Virus record (IMG/VR): IMGVR_UViG_3300037485_000094
Location: 1 to 31,477 of that record
Strand: one strand, 5' to 3'
DNA length: 31,477 nucleotides
Source of the DNA: a virus
Shown: positions 1 to 6,790 of the stretch, one piece after another
Numbering within the stretch: the stretch's first letter is position 1
Layout: every line of letters starts with the position of its first letter
Notes under the pieces: model-generated
What the model was told of the DNA's origin: nothing
Databases searched by the model: none
What the model saw: only the letters and a program-made list of their open reading frames with translations
Position numbers and translations under genes: made by a program

Positions 1-70
1 TACGCTGATAGATGTAGTCCTCAACTACTCTTTGCATCATTGGTAAATCATCTGATGTTGTATTGTCCAT
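1..70 (-). CDS. Partial second copy of the 60-aa gene start
   Basis: The first 23 codons of the small gene that lies intact at 31278-31460 appear again here, cut by the contig end. In the closed circle there is one gene, starting at base 70 and overlapping the end of the terminase by 23 bases. It should not be counted twice. Confidence 0.8.
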   Translation of the reverse strand, partial: MDNTTSDDLPMMQRVVEDYIYQR

Positions 71-87
71 AGTTCTTTTTTAAACCT
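1..87. repeat. Terminal redundancy, left copy (circle junction)
   Basis: Bases 1-87 match 31391-31477 with two differences (positions 5 and 20, both C here and T in the right copy). Both fall on third codon positions of the 60-aa gene whose intact copy ends the window, and both are synonymous (Gln22 and Glu17). This is what an assembler leaves when a circular or circularly permuted genome is linearised. The two silent changes suggest that two closely related phage variants contributed reads. The copy contains the last 13 codons of the large terminase and the start of the 60-aa gene. Confidence 0.9.
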
Positions 88-1208
88 AATGTTTCCATCT
101 CGTGATATCTCAGTGCATCAATAGCGTGATTGAAATGGTCGATAGGTACGTTTGTCTTTTCACCGTCTTTCTTTACTCCCCAACAATAACTTCTAAGTTC
201 TTTGATTAGGTTTGTGCTTTGACTTGTCACTAAGTATTCTTGTCGTTGCATTACGTCAATACCAAACTTGATTGAGTCAACTCCTTTTGTAACTCCTTTA
301 ATCATCTTTCCAAAGCGTCTAATTTCTTCTATTGATTTGGGTTCTGATGAGTCTGCGTAAATAGTAACGTGATTCGGTAGTATGTTTGCTATGTCTGAGT
401 TTACCATTCCTGTGCGATAAACTATTTCGTTTATGATTCTTTGTCCGTTGTAGTTATAAATCTCTATTGCTGAAGTAGGGTCGTTCGTGTATCCAAAGTC
501 AAGTCCTATTCCGATTAACTTAGCTTCACTTGGTATCTTGTCAATCGTTTTCCAGTTGTCAAAGATTACGCCTTCTAAACTTCCTATCTCTCCAAGTCCG
601 TAAACTCGCCACCAATTTGCCCAATAAGAACTTGTTGCTGCTTTCTCTCGGTTCTTTTCTATTTGACTTACTATTGATTCATCTAATGCTTCATTGTCTT
701 TGTACGTCAATATTATAAAGTCTGAGTCTGCTTCGTCTTTTAGTTCCTTGTGTACCCAAAACTCATTCGCAGGATTAAAGTCTAAAAATACTTCCTTCTT
801 TGTACGAATCGAAAGCTCATTGTAAGATTCAAAACTTACGTTGTTGCACTCGTTTATGTAAAGGATATCACGTCTTGCTCCTCTGAGTTTAGATGCGTCA
901 TCTGCTGAGAAAAACTCAATTACACTTCCGTTTCTAAATTCGTATCTAAGTAATGATTTGTTAAACTGCCCGTCTATGTATCGGTTTGTCCACTTCATTA
1001 TTTTTAGAAAGTCCTTTAATGCACCTCTACGCAAATGTGGGATTGATTCGGACACTACCGATATCTCTAGGTTATCTGTTCTGATTGCTTTGTCTATTAA
1101 GATAGGAAGTATACCAAACGTTTTACCTGCCGATGTACCTCCTTGAATTATCTTAATTCGTTTTTTTAAAGCAAGTATCTTATTTATCGAGGTCGTCCGT
1201 TGAAACAT
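48..1208 (-). CDS. terL: Terminase large subunit
   Basis: This is the packaging motor: an ATPase that pumps DNA into the prohead and a nuclease that cuts the concatemer. Walker A is GGTSAGKT at residues 23-30, Walker B is ILYINE at 115-120, and the coupling motif LDFNP is at 142-146. The C-terminal RNase H-like nuclease shows acidic residues D237 (LDFGY), D286 (YADSS) and D364 in DHFNHAIDALRY (357-368). Its 386 residues suit the compact PBSX/terminase-3 type. It overlaps the small terminase by 29 bases and the downstream 60-aa gene across the circle junction, so it belongs to the late operon. Packaging strategy (cos or headful) cannot be read from the sequence. Confidence 0.96.
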   Translation of the reverse strand: MFQRTTSINKILALKKRIKIIQGGTSAGKTFGILPILIDKAIRTDNLEISVVSESIPHLRRGALKDFLKIMKWTNRYIDGQFNKSLLRYEFRNGSVIEFFSADDASKLRGARRDILYINECNNVSFESYNELSIRTKKEVFLDFNPANEFWVHKELKDEADSDFIILTYKDNEALDESIVSQIEKNREKAATSSYWANWWRVYGLGEIGSLEGVIFDNWKTIDKIPSEAKLIGIGLDFGYTNDPTSAIEIYNYNGQRIINEIVYRTGMVNSDIANILPNHVTIYADSSEPKSIEEIRRFGKMIKGVTKGVDSIKFGIDVMQRQEYLVTSQSTNLIKELRSYCWGVKKDGEKTNVPIDHFNHAIDALRYHEMETLGLKKNYGQYNIR

Positions 1209-1512
1209 CAGGGAATAAAGGTTGCTCTAGTATTGTTTGTTCGATTTGTTGCAAAGGTTGTCCATATCCTGAATCCATCAATGCCTTGTAAGCTGATACA
1301 TCACCCTCACGTGCCTTTTTAATCAATGCTAACGTCATCAAATCTTCTTGGCTCATAGTTTCCTGCTCACCTGTTAAAGGATTCTTCAGGGACTGATTTA
1401 CTTCTAACCATTGACGTGCTATTGTGCTTCGGTTTTTACTTCCTTTTGGTCTACCTGTTGGATTTCTTACCTCACCTTTCTGTGCAGGTATTAAGTTTTC
1501 TTCGTTTGCCAT
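1180..1512 (-). CDS. Terminase small subunit-like protein (DUF5681-type N-terminus)
   Basis: This 110-aa protein is encoded directly upstream of the large terminase and overlaps it. The N-terminal motif NPTGRPKGSKNR (residues 17-28) is the basic signature of DUF5681-type phage proteins, which sit in the small-terminase position of many phages. The middle part (about 55-90) is predicted helical and acidic-basic mixed. By position and motif it is the likely DNA-recognition partner of TerL. No full helix-turn-helix is obvious, so the role is inferred mainly from synteny. It is preceded by A-rich sequence rather than a Shine-Dalgarno site. Confidence 0.75.
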   Translation of the reverse strand: MANEENLIPAQKGEVRNPTGRPKGSKNRSTIARQWLEVNQSLKNPLTGEQETMSQEDLMTLALIKKAREGDVSAYKALMDSGYGQPLQQIEQTILEQPLFPDVSTDDLDK

Positions 1513-1532
1513 CTTTTCTAATTAATCTCTAA

Positions 1533-1694
1533 TTATTTATCTCGTGAATGTTCTGCCTTAATCATCTGTTCACTGGCTCTTTCGTATGCCTTGCGTTTAG
1601 ATGCTACATTCTTATTGTATGTAAAGCATTTACCGTTATCTGAATATTTGTATCCGTCTTTTCCGTTAAACTGACAATGTATAATTTTCTCCAT
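1533..1694 (-). CDS. Small hypothetical protein, 53 aa
   Basis: A short gene fills the gap between the ParB-methyltransferase and the small terminase. Its ATG at 1692-1694 lies 29 bases inside the end of the methyltransferase gene and it stops 20 bases before the small terminase, matching the tight packing elsewhere. The protein starts MEKIIHCQFNGKDGYKYSDN and is strongly basic toward the C-terminus (residues 29-53). The pattern of an aromatic, glycine-rich start followed by a charged helix recalls short phage proteins found next to packaging genes. I do not recognise a defined family or function. Confidence 0.6.
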   Translation of the reverse strand: MEKIIHCQFNGKDGYKYSDNGKCFTYNKNVASKRKAYERASEQMIKAEHSRDK

Positions 1695-2847
1695 TTCTCT
1701 TTACTTTTAAAGTTGGGTCTAATGTAAGCATTCTATTTATAATCACTTGACAATATTTCGGGTCTAATTCCATTCCGTAGCACTTACGTTTAAGTTGGTG
1801 TGAAGCTACCATTGTTGAACCTGAACCTAAAAACAAATCAAGAATGTTATCCCCTAATTTACTACTATTGTTTAATGCTCTTGATGGAAGTTCAATAGGT
1901 TTTTGTGTTGGATGAAATTCATTCTTTGACTCTCTACTAACATCCCATACAGTAACTTCATTTGTGGGTCCATACCAATATGGTGCATTTCCTTTCTTAA
2001 AGCAATAAAAGCAAGGTTCGTGTTTTTGTTTGTACTGTGCAGACAACGCACCAAACTGTGCCATATTTTTATTCCAAATAATCTGACTTCTAATTTCGAT
2101 ACCGTTATCCCATAAATGAGCAGCCATATCCGCATAGCCTGCAGCGTGCCATATATACATAGGAGCTTTGTCTACCGTAAATAATATAATATTTGGTAAT
2201 ACTTCTGAATATATATTTGTATTCTTTTGGTCATTATCTAACTTTGTTCTTTTACTTAATGCTCCACCTTGATAGTCTACCCCATAAGGAGGGTCTGTAA
2301 ACACCATATCAGCTTTCTTACCATCCATTAACTTGGAAACAGTATCTGAACAAGTGCTATCTCCACAAAGTAAACGGTGTTCTCCTATTTCGAATAAGTC
2401 ACCTAATACAATATCAGTTTCAATGCCACCTTCAGGAACACTAAAGTCGTCTTCCTCTGCTTCAAGTTCTGTTACACTTAAATCAACAGGTAAATCTAAA
2501 CCCCAGTCTTGTATCTTTTCTACATCCCATTCATTAGCTAACATATCCCAATCCCATTCACCAAAGCCTACGTTGTCTTTAACTATGAATTCGTCTTTTT
2601 GTAGTTCGGTTAAATTTTCTGCTCTGACAATAAATACTTCTTTAAGTCCTGCTTCTTTACACGCTTTTAAACGCATATTACCTCCCAGAACTATATTGTT
2701 CTCGTCTACTACTATTGGTCGTAGTTCTAACATCTGAGGAAACTCTTCTATTGACTTGACTAACTTACGGAACTTATCGTCTTTGATTAAACGTGGATTC
2801 TTTGGGTTCGTCTTTACTTCGTTAATCTTGACTTTTTCTACTTGCAT
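1666..2847 (-). CDS. ParB-like nuclease domain fused to beta-class DNA methyltransferase
   Basis: Two domains are visible. Residues 1-110 are a ParB/sulfiredoxin-type domain with the nucleotide-site motif GGNMR (55-59). Residues about 145-393 are an amino-methyltransferase with DPPY (185-188), HPTQKP (312-317) and the SAM-binding motif FLGSGST (339-345). DPPY precedes the SAM motif, which is the beta-class order, so the product is N6-methyladenine or N4-methylcytosine. Such fusions are common in phages and prophages and modify phage DNA against host restriction. Its place between the sigma factor and the terminase genes suggests late expression, just before packaging. It overlaps the 64-aa gene upstream by 26 bases. 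Target site unknown. Confidence 0.92.
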   Translation of the reverse strand: MQVEKVKINEVKTNPKNPRLIKDDKFRKLVKSIEEFPQMLELRPIVVDENNIVLGGNMRLKACKEAGLKEVFIVRAENLTELQKDEFIVKDNVGFGEWDWDMLANEWDVEKIQDWGLDLPVDLSVTELEAEEDDFSVPEGGIETDIVLGDLFEIGEHRLLCGDSTCSDTVSKLMDGKKADMVFTDPPYGVDYQGGALSKRTKLDNDQKNTNIYSEVLPNIILFTVDKAPMYIWHAAGYADMAAHLWDNGIEIRSQIIWNKNMAQFGALSAQYKQKHEPCFYCFKKGNAPYWYGPTNEVTVWDVSRESKNEFHPTQKPIELPSRALNNSSKLGDNILDLFLGSGSTMVASHQLKRKCYGMELDPKYCQVIINRMLTLDPTLKVKRNGENYTLSV

Positions 2848-3016
2848 AATTAAAGTGATTTAAAAATTCGTCTTCGTCTATTTCTTCGCAGCATAATAAT
2901 CCATCTGCGTTGGTTAAGTAAACTACATAGTGGAATTTATTACGTTCTAAATAATCGCAGAGTTGTTTACCTGCTTCTATCATCTCTTTACCGTAATCTA
3001 CAATGTAGTATCTCAT
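2822..3016 (-). CDS. Small acidic hypothetical protein, 64 aa
   Basis: A short protein beginning MRYYIVDYGKEMIEAGKQLC. It is acidic in its second half, with a CCEEIDEDEF stretch around residues 42-51. No domain is recognised. It starts 7 bases after the HAD gene stops and overlaps the start of the ParB-methyltransferase by 26 bases, so it is part of the same polycistron. The compact alternating secondary-structure pattern suggests a small folded protein rather than a chance reading frame, but function is unknown. Confidence 0.65.
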   Translation of the reverse strand: MRYYIVDYGKEMIEAGKQLCDYLERNKFHYVVYLTNADGLLCCEEIDEDEFLNHFNYASRKSQD

Positions 3017-3023
3017 TTCGTGT

Positions 3024-3458
3024 TTATGTAAAAAGTCTACCTACGTTTGGAAGTTTATTCACTACGTCTTGATTGTTGTCATAGTGAACTGCTATTTCTA
3101 ATTCTTTTATCTTTTGAACTTTTGCTTCGTTGCTTCCAGTTGCGTAAACTCTTGAGAAAAGTATTTTAGCTTTGTTTGCTCTTGGTAACATTCCGTCTTT
3201 TGAATCTCTCGCTGATATAATGTAAACTTCTGCACCTGATTCAATCAAACTAATTGCTCTATCAAATCCCTTTTGAGTTGAAAACGTTCCGTCATAATCA
3301 AAGGATATCTTTTCTCCTGCAAGTTTCTCAGAATAAGCAGAACTACAAACCGCAGCTCTTTGCTCTTGGTCGTACTCACTAACCATTTTACTATCAGACA
3401 TACATCTTTGTAAGAAGTCTGATTGTGATTCTCCTGAGTTAGGTTTAGGAATTGGCAT
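3024..3458 (-). CDS. HAD-like phosphatase with N-terminal phage RCMSD domain
   Basis: The N-terminal 45 residues carry the pattern PIPKPNSGESQSDFLQRCMS followed by QRAAVC (33-38), a module often seen in phage head or protease-associated proteins. Residues 50-144 look like a small HAD hydrolase: nucleophile motif DYDGT (54-58), motif II ISAR (80-83), a lysine around 113-119, and an acidic motif HYDNN (125-129) with D127. HAD enzymes remove phosphate groups. The substrate here cannot be told; nucleotides or a nucleic-acid 5' or 3' phosphate are plausible. It overlaps the upstream Cys-motif gene by 14 bases. The combination of these two modules in one chain is unusual. Confidence 0.75.
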   Translation of the reverse strand: MPIPKPNSGESQSDFLQRCMSDSKMVSEYDQEQRAAVCSSAYSEKLAGEKISFDYDGTFSTQKGFDRAISLIESGAEVYIISARDSKDGMLPRANKAKILFSRVYATGSNEAKVQKIKELEIAVHYDNNQDVVNKLPNVGRLFT

Positions 3459-3825
3459 CGTTCGTGTATTCGTTGAATATCTGTTGCATCTTCATAACGA
3501 TTTCTTTTAAGCAACTTGCACACGATGTAGGTTCTCTGCTTACTTTAAAAACACGATTGTAAATCTTTAAGATTGCATCCTGCTCACTTGGTTTAATTGT
3601 TTCTTTAAGTAATACCTGTGATTCGTTTAAATAGTTGTATTCGTCTTCTGTTAGACATTCAGGTTTGTTGTACGGAAACAATGCGTTTAGCTTCTCTTTA
3701 CGAGCTTCACATCCGCAGTCATCTCCAGCGATAAACTTTACTAATTTTTTAATTCCTGTTGCTTCCGTGATTTGTTCGATTGTATCTCCCAATCCTTGTG
3801 CTTTTTTTGTTGTTTGTTTTGCCAT
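3445..3825 (-). CDS. Conserved phage protein with DDCGC motif, 126 aa
   Basis: The N-terminus is basic, followed by GLGDTIEQITEATGI (11-25) and the cysteine motif DDCGC (35-39). More cysteines occur at 57, 102 and 105 (SCASC). The GLGDT...GDDCGC arrangement is one I recognise from many Bacteroidota phages, where it is unannotated. The cysteines could bind a metal. It lies 3 bases after the sigma factor gene and overlaps the HAD gene, so it is co-expressed with both. A role in late gene control or DNA processing would fit the position but is not shown by the sequence. Confidence 0.7.
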   Translation of the reverse strand: MAKQTTKKAQGLGDTIEQITEATGIKKLVKFIAGDDCGCEARKEKLNALFPYNKPECLTEDEYNYLNESQVLLKETIKPSEQDAILKIYNRVFKVSREPTSCASCLKEIVMKMQQIFNEYTNDANS

Positions 3826-3828
3826 AAT

Positions 3829-4356
3829 TTATTTTATTAATTCAAAATCTTCGTTTAAATAATCTTTGTAGTCTTCTCCTACTGCTTGTTTTATTCTTTG
3901 CTTACATCTTTTTAAAGTATGGAAGATAGAAGTGTAGTGAATATCTATTTTATCTGCTATTTCTCTAATTGATAAATTTGATTCTCTGTAAATACTAAAT
4001 AACTTCTCATCATAAAAATCCCAAGTTGATATCTCCTCTTGTATTAATCTATCTATTTTATGTAGTGCTTCGTGTTTTTCTGTACTTTTTCCTGTGTCTA
4101 CTACATTCCATACATCATCCAATGATATAAACTCAATTTTGTTCGCTTTGTTGGTGTCGTGTGCTACGTTTCTTAGTATAGACCACATTACTAACTTATT
4201 TATTTCTCCGTTTATTAATAGTTTTTCACTATTTCCGTACTTGTGAATGCGTAAATAAGCATCCTGTACAATATCATCGGGAAACTCACATCCAAACGTT
4301 CTGACTATTTTTAGCCATTCGTTATGATATTTTGATATTTCAGTTAATAATTCCAT
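3829..4356 (-). CDS. Phage RNA polymerase sigma factor (ECF-sized, regions 2 and 4)
   Basis: The 175-aa protein has the two-domain plan of a small group 4 sigma factor. Region 2 contains PDDIVQDAYLRIHKY (26-40). Region 4 is a helix-turn-helix at about 127-155 (NLSIREIADKIDIHYTSIFH). Regions 1.1 and 3 are absent. It would redirect host RNA polymerase. It stands at the head of the late transcription unit, behind a terminator (4421-4445) and a host-type -7 box (4372-4379). The likely targets are the four identical bipartite elements ahead of late genes, whose upstream half GCAACA resembles the AAC-containing -35 boxes of ECF sigmas. That link is inference; some homologues could be simple DNA-binding activators instead. 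Confidence 0.82.
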   Translation of the reverse strand: MELLTEISKYHNEWLKIVRTFGCEFPDDIVQDAYLRIHKYGNSEKLLINGEINKLVMWSILRNVAHDTNKANKIEFISLDDVWNVVDTGKSTEKHEALHKIDRLIQEEISTWDFYDEKLFSIYRESNLSIREIADKIDIHYTSIFHTLKRCKQRIKQAVGEDYKDYLNEDFELIK

Positions 4357-4371
4357 TGGTTAATTTCTAAT

Positions 4372-4379
4372 CAAACTTA
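4372..4379 (-). promoter_or_regulatory. Promoter -7 box for the sigma factor operon
   Basis: On the minus strand the sequence TAAGTTTG fits the Bacteroidota -7 consensus TAnnTTTG. It ends 15 bases before the sigma factor ATG and lies downstream of an intrinsic terminator, so a new transcript is needed here. A clear TTTG at the usual 19-base distance is missing; the nearest lies 23 bases upstream. GCAACG occurs 17 bases upstream of the box, similar to but not spaced like the late elements. Confidence 0.55.
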
Positions 4380-4420
4380 CGATGAAAATCTAATCACGTT
4401 GCCAAAAAGTTATCAACAAT

Positions 4421-4445
4421 AAAAAAACCACCTGTTAAAGTGGTT
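4421..4445 (-). terminator. Intrinsic terminator of the early operon
   Basis: On the minus strand AACCAC (4445-4440) and GTGGTT (4431-4426) form a 6-bp stem with an 8-nt loop, followed by a run of seven T (4427-4421). The stop codon of the 73-aa gene lies in the loop. It separates early genes from the sigma factor operon. Confidence 0.8.
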
Positions 4446-4656
4446 CTAAATTGTTTAAGTAAATCTCTCGTGACACGTAATTATCTAACTTAATTACTGT
4501 GCATAATGTTACATCTTTTCCTTTTAGAAATTTGTCTATTTGGTATTGATGGAATCTTCCTGTGTTTGATTTTATCTCTTGCACAATTTGGTTTCGTGTT
4601 TTGGTACGAAGCAACATCTCTAATTGCTTTCGCAATCCTCCCTCATCAATGTACAT
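4435..4656 (-). CDS. Small putative HTH DNA-binding protein, 73 aa
   Basis: Last gene of the early unit; its stop codon lies inside the terminator loop. The sequence from about residue 20 to 60 (NQIVQEIKSN, then YQIDKFLKGKDVTL, then VIKLDNYV) has the spacing of a Cro/CI-type helix-turn-helix, with a recognition-helix-like stretch and a following LDNYV. It could be a small transcriptional regulator. The match is by pattern only and a non-DNA-binding helical protein is possible. It overlaps the DUF736-like gene by one base (TAATG-type junction), so the two are probably translated together. Confidence 0.6.
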   Translation of the reverse strand: MYIDEGGLRKQLEMLLRTKTRNQIVQEIKSNTGRFHQYQIDKFLKGKDVTLCTVIKLDNYVSREIYLNNLEPL

Positions 4657-4895
4657 TAGAAAGGCAAATCATCATCCATTGAATCTCCAATAGGTTTACG
4701 TTCCATTGTTTCTGGTGCAACGTATGGTTCTGAGAATGATAAACTTAAGAATTTACCGTTTTTTCCTTCTTTAATCCAAGCAGCAATATCTACTTCTTTT
4801 CCGAATGAGTTTCCTTTACCTCTGTAATCAGGTTGGTTAGGATTTGTTTTTTTGTCGTTCTTAAATAGAACTCCAGTGTTTACTTTGTTTTCCAT
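4656..4895 (-). CDS. DUF736/SSB-like small DNA-associated protein, 79 aa
   Basis: The protein begins MENKVNTGVLFKNDKKTNPN. Around residues 23-57 it has the pattern PDYRGKG...EVDIAAWIKEGKNG followed by KFLSLSFSEP, which resembles DUF736 proteins. It ends in DDDLPF, the acidic tip typical of single-stranded DNA-binding proteins that recruits partner enzymes. Position just after the ERF and exonuclease genes fits a role in handling single-stranded DNA during recombination or replication. It is much shorter than a full SSB, so it may be an OB-fold-like substitute. The family assignment is moderate. Confidence 0.65.
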   Translation of the reverse strand: MENKVNTGVLFKNDKKTNPNQPDYRGKGNSFGKEVDIAAWIKEGKNGKFLSLSFSEPYVAPETMERKPIGDSMDDDLPF

Positions 4896-4947
4896 TTTAT
4901 ATTTATTTAATTGTTACTTATTCTGATTTATCATTTCTATTTAATAT

Positions 4948-4968
4948 AAGGGGCAACTTTTACCCCTT
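4948..4968 (-). terminator. Stem-loop at the end of the 81-aa gene (weak terminator)
   Basis: AAGGGG (4968-4963 on the minus strand) pairs with CCCCTT (4953-4948) around a 9-nt loop that contains the gene's TAA stop. The 3' tail is AT-rich but not a U-run, so termination may be partial. It may instead protect the mRNA end. About 50 bases of AT-rich sequence without other recognised signals follow before the next ATG. Confidence 0.4.
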
Positions 4969-5205
4969 TTTGTTTATTGATTTGGGCATTGTTCTACTTA
5001 AATCCTTGCTTTTGTATTCGTCTTTCAGTCGTTCCAAATATAAAACAAAGTCCATAGCTTCTTCTTGTGCGTGTGTAAGCCATTCTAACGTGCTTAAATC
5101 GGTTCTTTCCAGTGTAGTGTTGTACTTGGCTATTCCTACCTGTGAACGTTCGCTAAATCGACTAAGAACGCGTAATACTATTTTATCTTCTATTTGTTGG
5201 TTCAT
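4960..5205 (-). CDS. Conserved phage protein, possible MazG-like fold, 81 aa
   Basis: The start at 5205 is chosen over an upstream in-frame ATG because it forms a four-base ATGA overlap with the exonuclease stop, the junction used repeatedly in this genome. The core runs FSERSQVGIAKYNTTLERTD and then LEWLTHAQEEAMDFVLYLERL. I recognise this helical motif from many tailed phages, where it is unannotated. The conserved E-E-x-x-D arrangement (QEEAMD) recalls all-alpha nucleotide pyrophosphohydrolases such as MazG. If so it would clean or remodel nucleotide pools. The function remains a suggestion. Confidence 0.6.
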   Translation of the reverse strand: MNQQIEDKIVLRVLSRFSERSQVGIAKYNTTLERTDLSTLEWLTHAQEEAMDFVLYLERLKDEYKSKDLSRTMPKSINKKG

Positions 5206-5873
5206 AGGAAATTTATTAAGGTGTTGTAATACTCTCGGCAAAGTTCTACCTGCTCTTTTATTCTTTCAATGACTGCTTCGTCTTTCTGTACGTAAAATAC
5301 TTTTACTCTGCGGTTCTTTGGAATGTGTGAAAAGATATGCTTCTTTTGGATTTCATCTCTTAGGTCTAAACTTTCCTCCATTAGGTTTAACTTCCAGTGA
5401 GTTCTGCGAATCTCATCTTCAACCATTAGTTCTGGAGTATCAACAAGGCAGTAACATAACATTGATTGTTGTTTACCTGTTAGCCACATATACCCTTGAA
5501 GTTGATAGTAGTAATCCTTTGTAGGAATCTCAGTTTCAAAGAATGGGAACGTAGAACCATCCCAAGAAGATTTTACGTCTAACAATACTTGCTCCGTGTT
5601 TACATCGGGAGTTCCTGTAATCCAATCGTTTTGATAATGTTCCTCATTCTTGTAGATGAATCCAACGTCTAAGACTTCATTCACTAAGTTGATTGATTCG
5701 TTCTCTACTTCGTTTCCTTTGTCTGTATAACGTGAACTAAACTCTTTTCTGATTCCGTATTTATCCTGCAGGACTAACTCGTGAATGTATGTCTTTGCAG
5801 TCTGTGAAAGCACCTCCGATTTATTACGAGGTGCTGACATAATTTTTCCTATAGCAGAGCATCTAACTTTCAT
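5202..5873 (-). CDS. YqaJ-type recombination exonuclease (PD-(D/E)XK)
   Basis: A 223-aa nuclease that would resect double-stranded DNA ends to give single strands for annealing. The catalytic core is GTPD (87-90) followed by LLDVKSSWD (97-105), giving D90, D99 and K101. An upstream glutamate in GNEVENES (53-60) and the downstream QLQGYMW (124-130) complete the lambda-exonuclease/YqaJ pattern. Its start overlaps the ERF stop by four bases (ATGA), pairing nuclease with annealing protein as in other phage recombination pairs. Length is typical of the family. Confidence 0.88.
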   Translation of the reverse strand: MKVRCSAIGKIMSAPRNKSEVLSQTAKTYIHELVLQDKYGIRKEFSSRYTDKGNEVENESINLVNEVLDVGFIYKNEEHYQNDWITGTPDVNTEQVLLDVKSSWDGSTFPFFETEIPTKDYYYQLQGYMWLTGKQQSMLCYCLVDTPELMVEDEIRRTHWKLNLMEESLDLRDEIQKKHIFSHIPKNRRVKVFYVQKDEAVIERIKEQVELCREYYNTLINFL

Positions 5874-6388
5874 AGTGCGTTCAATATATCTGTTTGACCT
5901 TCTGTTAATGCAAACTTGCTTTCTAAAGATTCTCTTGTTATCTTACCTTCTGTTAATGCTTTGACTGCATCTTGGAATCTTTTAGTGTCTAACGTTTGTT
6001 TTTTTGGTTCGCTTTTTAATTGCTCTCCTCCTGCATCAGTATCTTTGTCAGTTACTATACCTAAAATTGAAGATAAAGCATATCTGCGAATGTAAGTAAT
6101 TGCAGAACCAAGCACTTGGAAATCATTCATTCCTTTGAGTTGTACGTTTTGAGGAATAGTAGTTGAACTTTGTAACTGCTCTCCACTTTCAACGTGGAAT
6201 AAAATAGTTAACACATCTCCTTCATTGATTAACTGAGTGAATCCTAATCCGTGTTTTTTTAGTAATGGATTAATAACGCTAAAGATTTTAGGTAAATCTG
6301 AGTAAGAATACCCATAGCCTTGTGTTGCTTTGTGGATTACTGGCACTTCTTGTTGGAACTCAGCCAACGCTTTAAATAAATGTTTCAT
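5870..6388 (-). CDS. erf: ERF-family single-strand annealing protein
   Basis: The ATG at 6388 (MKHLFKALAEF) is preferred; a longer reading from a TTG at 6412 would begin inside the promoter -7 box at 6410-6417. The 172-aa protein carries the ERF core: KATQGYGYSYSDLPKIFSVI, then LLKKHGLGF, and the signature SAITYIRRYALSSILGI followed by KDTDA. ERF proteins anneal complementary single strands, for genome circularisation and recombination-dependent replication. The C-terminal 50 residues are charged and probably a separate small domain. It is paired with the exonuclease directly downstream and has its own promoter. Confidence 0.92.
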   Translation of the reverse strand: MKHLFKALAEFQQEVPVIHKATQGYGYSYSDLPKIFSVINPLLKKHGLGFTQLINEGDVLTILFHVESGEQLQSSTTIPQNVQLKGMNDFQVLGSAITYIRRYALSSILGIVTDKDTDAGGEQLKSEPKKQTLDTKRFQDAVKALTEGKITRESLESKFALTEGQTDILNAL

Positions 6389-6409
6389 AATTAATTGTTT
6401 TTGTTTAGA

Positions 6410-6439
6410 CAAATATATAAATTATATTTCAATTACAAA
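6410..6439 (-). promoter_or_regulatory. Host-type promoter for the erf-exonuclease operon
   Basis: On the minus strand TTTG (6439-6436), an 18-base spacer and TATATTTG (6417-6410) fit the Bacteroidota promoter pattern TTTG-N19-TAnnTTTG. A transcript would begin about 6404, giving a short leader before the ATG at 6388. The box also rules out the longer erf reading frame. Confidence 0.75.
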
Positions 6440-6790
6440 CTATTTTTCTAAAAAATCTTTCATCGGAAGTAATATTCCTTTGCTTGTATTGGAATCTCCT
6501 CCTTTTTTATCTCTATCAGTTTTTAAATATTTTCTACACATTTGCTTTAATCTATCCGTTTTTATCAAAACACAATGCTCCTCACTTAGCCAGTAGCACC
6601 AATAATTAGCTTGTGTGGTACTTAATCCACTTAGCTTACCTCTGCTTTCGTATTCAACATATATGTTTCCTGTTTCCAAACATTTATAATCTCGCTTTAC
6701 TTCTATCTTTTGATTAAGTAATTCTCCTAACTGCTTTTCGTAAATTTGACCTAACATTAAATCAAATTTAAAATCATTGTTATATTCCAT
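6440..6790 (-). CDS. PD-(D/E)XK nuclease, Holliday-junction resolvase-like
   Basis: The 116-aa protein has the small-endonuclease pattern FKFDLMLGQIYEKQLGELL (8-26), then IEVKRD (29-34) containing the E-x-K pair, then YVEYESRGKLSGL (44-56) and ANYWCYW (61-67). I know this arrangement from phage PD-(D/E)XK proteins of the resolvase/VRR type. It would cut branched DNA intermediates before packaging. It sits between NinG and ERF, so the recombination functions are clustered. It shares a TAATG junction with ninG. Confidence 0.72.
   Translation of the reverse strand: MEYNNDFKFDLMLGQIYEKQLGELLNQKIEVKRDYKCLETGNIYVEYESRGKLSGLSTTQANYWCYWLSEEHCVLIKTDRLKQMCRKYLKTDRDKKGGDSNTSKGILLPMKDFLEK

Noticed and set aside
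1872-2135. 87-codon frame inside the ParB-methyltransferase
   Set aside because: Alternate frame of a gene with clear DPPY and SAM motifs; no independent start signal.
3245-3523. 92-codon minus-strand frame overlapping the HAD and DDCGC genes
   Set aside because: It overlaps two better-supported genes almost fully, has no motif, and breaks the overlap pattern of the operon.
4948-4968. Plus-strand terminator (hairpin followed by T5)
   Set aside because: There is no plus-strand gene to terminate; I list it as a weak minus-strand stem-loop instead.
6389-6412. Longer ERF reading beginning at a TTG
   Set aside because: The start would lie inside the -7 box of the promoter; the ATG at 6388 gives a normal ERF N-terminus.
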